Positions 6,777 through 6,799 of a stretch of DNA of 6,799 nt are shown one piece after another (the stretch's first letter is position 1; each line of letters opens with the position of its first letter). Both the position numbers and the translations under genes were made by a program. The stretch covers positions 1-6,799 of the forward strand of contig JAJCYX010000073.1 of the NCBI GenBank assembly GCA_029262715.1, read 5' to 3'. The stretch comes from Chloroflexota bacterium (GTDB lineage: Bacteria; Chloroflexota; Dehalococcoidia; Lucifugimonadales; Lucifugimonadaceae). Below the pieces are notes generated by a model, which was not told where the DNA came from, searched no databases, and saw nothing but the letters and a program-made list of their open reading frames with translations.

Positions 6777-6799
6777 GGCGCTGAACGGAAAGAGGTGGT

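Overview
The window holds five protein-coding genes on a bacterial chromosome fragment of moderate to high GC. It carries no rRNA, tRNA, CRISPR array or insertion sequence that I can see. The organism is not certain. A DUF3105 lipoprotein, a DedA protein and a cytoplasmic selenocysteine-containing formate dehydrogenase would fit a Chloroflexota-like or related bacterium, but this is weak inference from gene content. The host must have selenocysteine machinery (SelA/SelB/SelC/SelD) outside the window.

Layout, left to right. (1) 276-962, plus strand: a DedA/VTT-domain membrane protein. (2) 1062-1796, minus strand and convergent with it: a DUF3105 lipoprotein with a clear lipobox. (3) A divergent intergenic region (1797-2014) containing a strong imperfect hairpin. 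(4) 2015-3004, plus strand: an unusual protein in which about 130 residues of Trp/Cys-rich amphipathic helix repeats precede a metzincin-like zinc protease domain whose zinc motif is one residue longer than normal. (5) 3166-6015, minus strand: one 949-codon formate dehydrogenase alpha-subunit gene. Standard translation breaks it in two at an in-frame TGA (4908-4906). That TGA lies exactly at the active-site selenocysteine position and is followed by a bacterial SECIS hairpin whose GGUCU apical loop and spacing match Escherichia coli fdhF. (6) About 200 bases of fdh leader with a weak terminator-like hairpin and a 13-base direct repeat at 20-base spacing. (7) 6216-6776, minus strand: a protein of unknown function with a long glycine-zipper/alanine-rich membrane hairpin and a small C-terminal beta-rich domain. 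Its frame stays open to the window edge.

The genes do not form one operon. The formate dehydrogenase stands alone, with no NAD(P)-binding, membrane or FdhD/FdhE gene beside it, so its electron partner is unknown. The protease (2015-3004) and the glycine-zipper protein (6216-6776) are the least ordinary genes. Both look able to interact with membranes, and either could be a secreted or delivered effector, but nothing in the window proves that.
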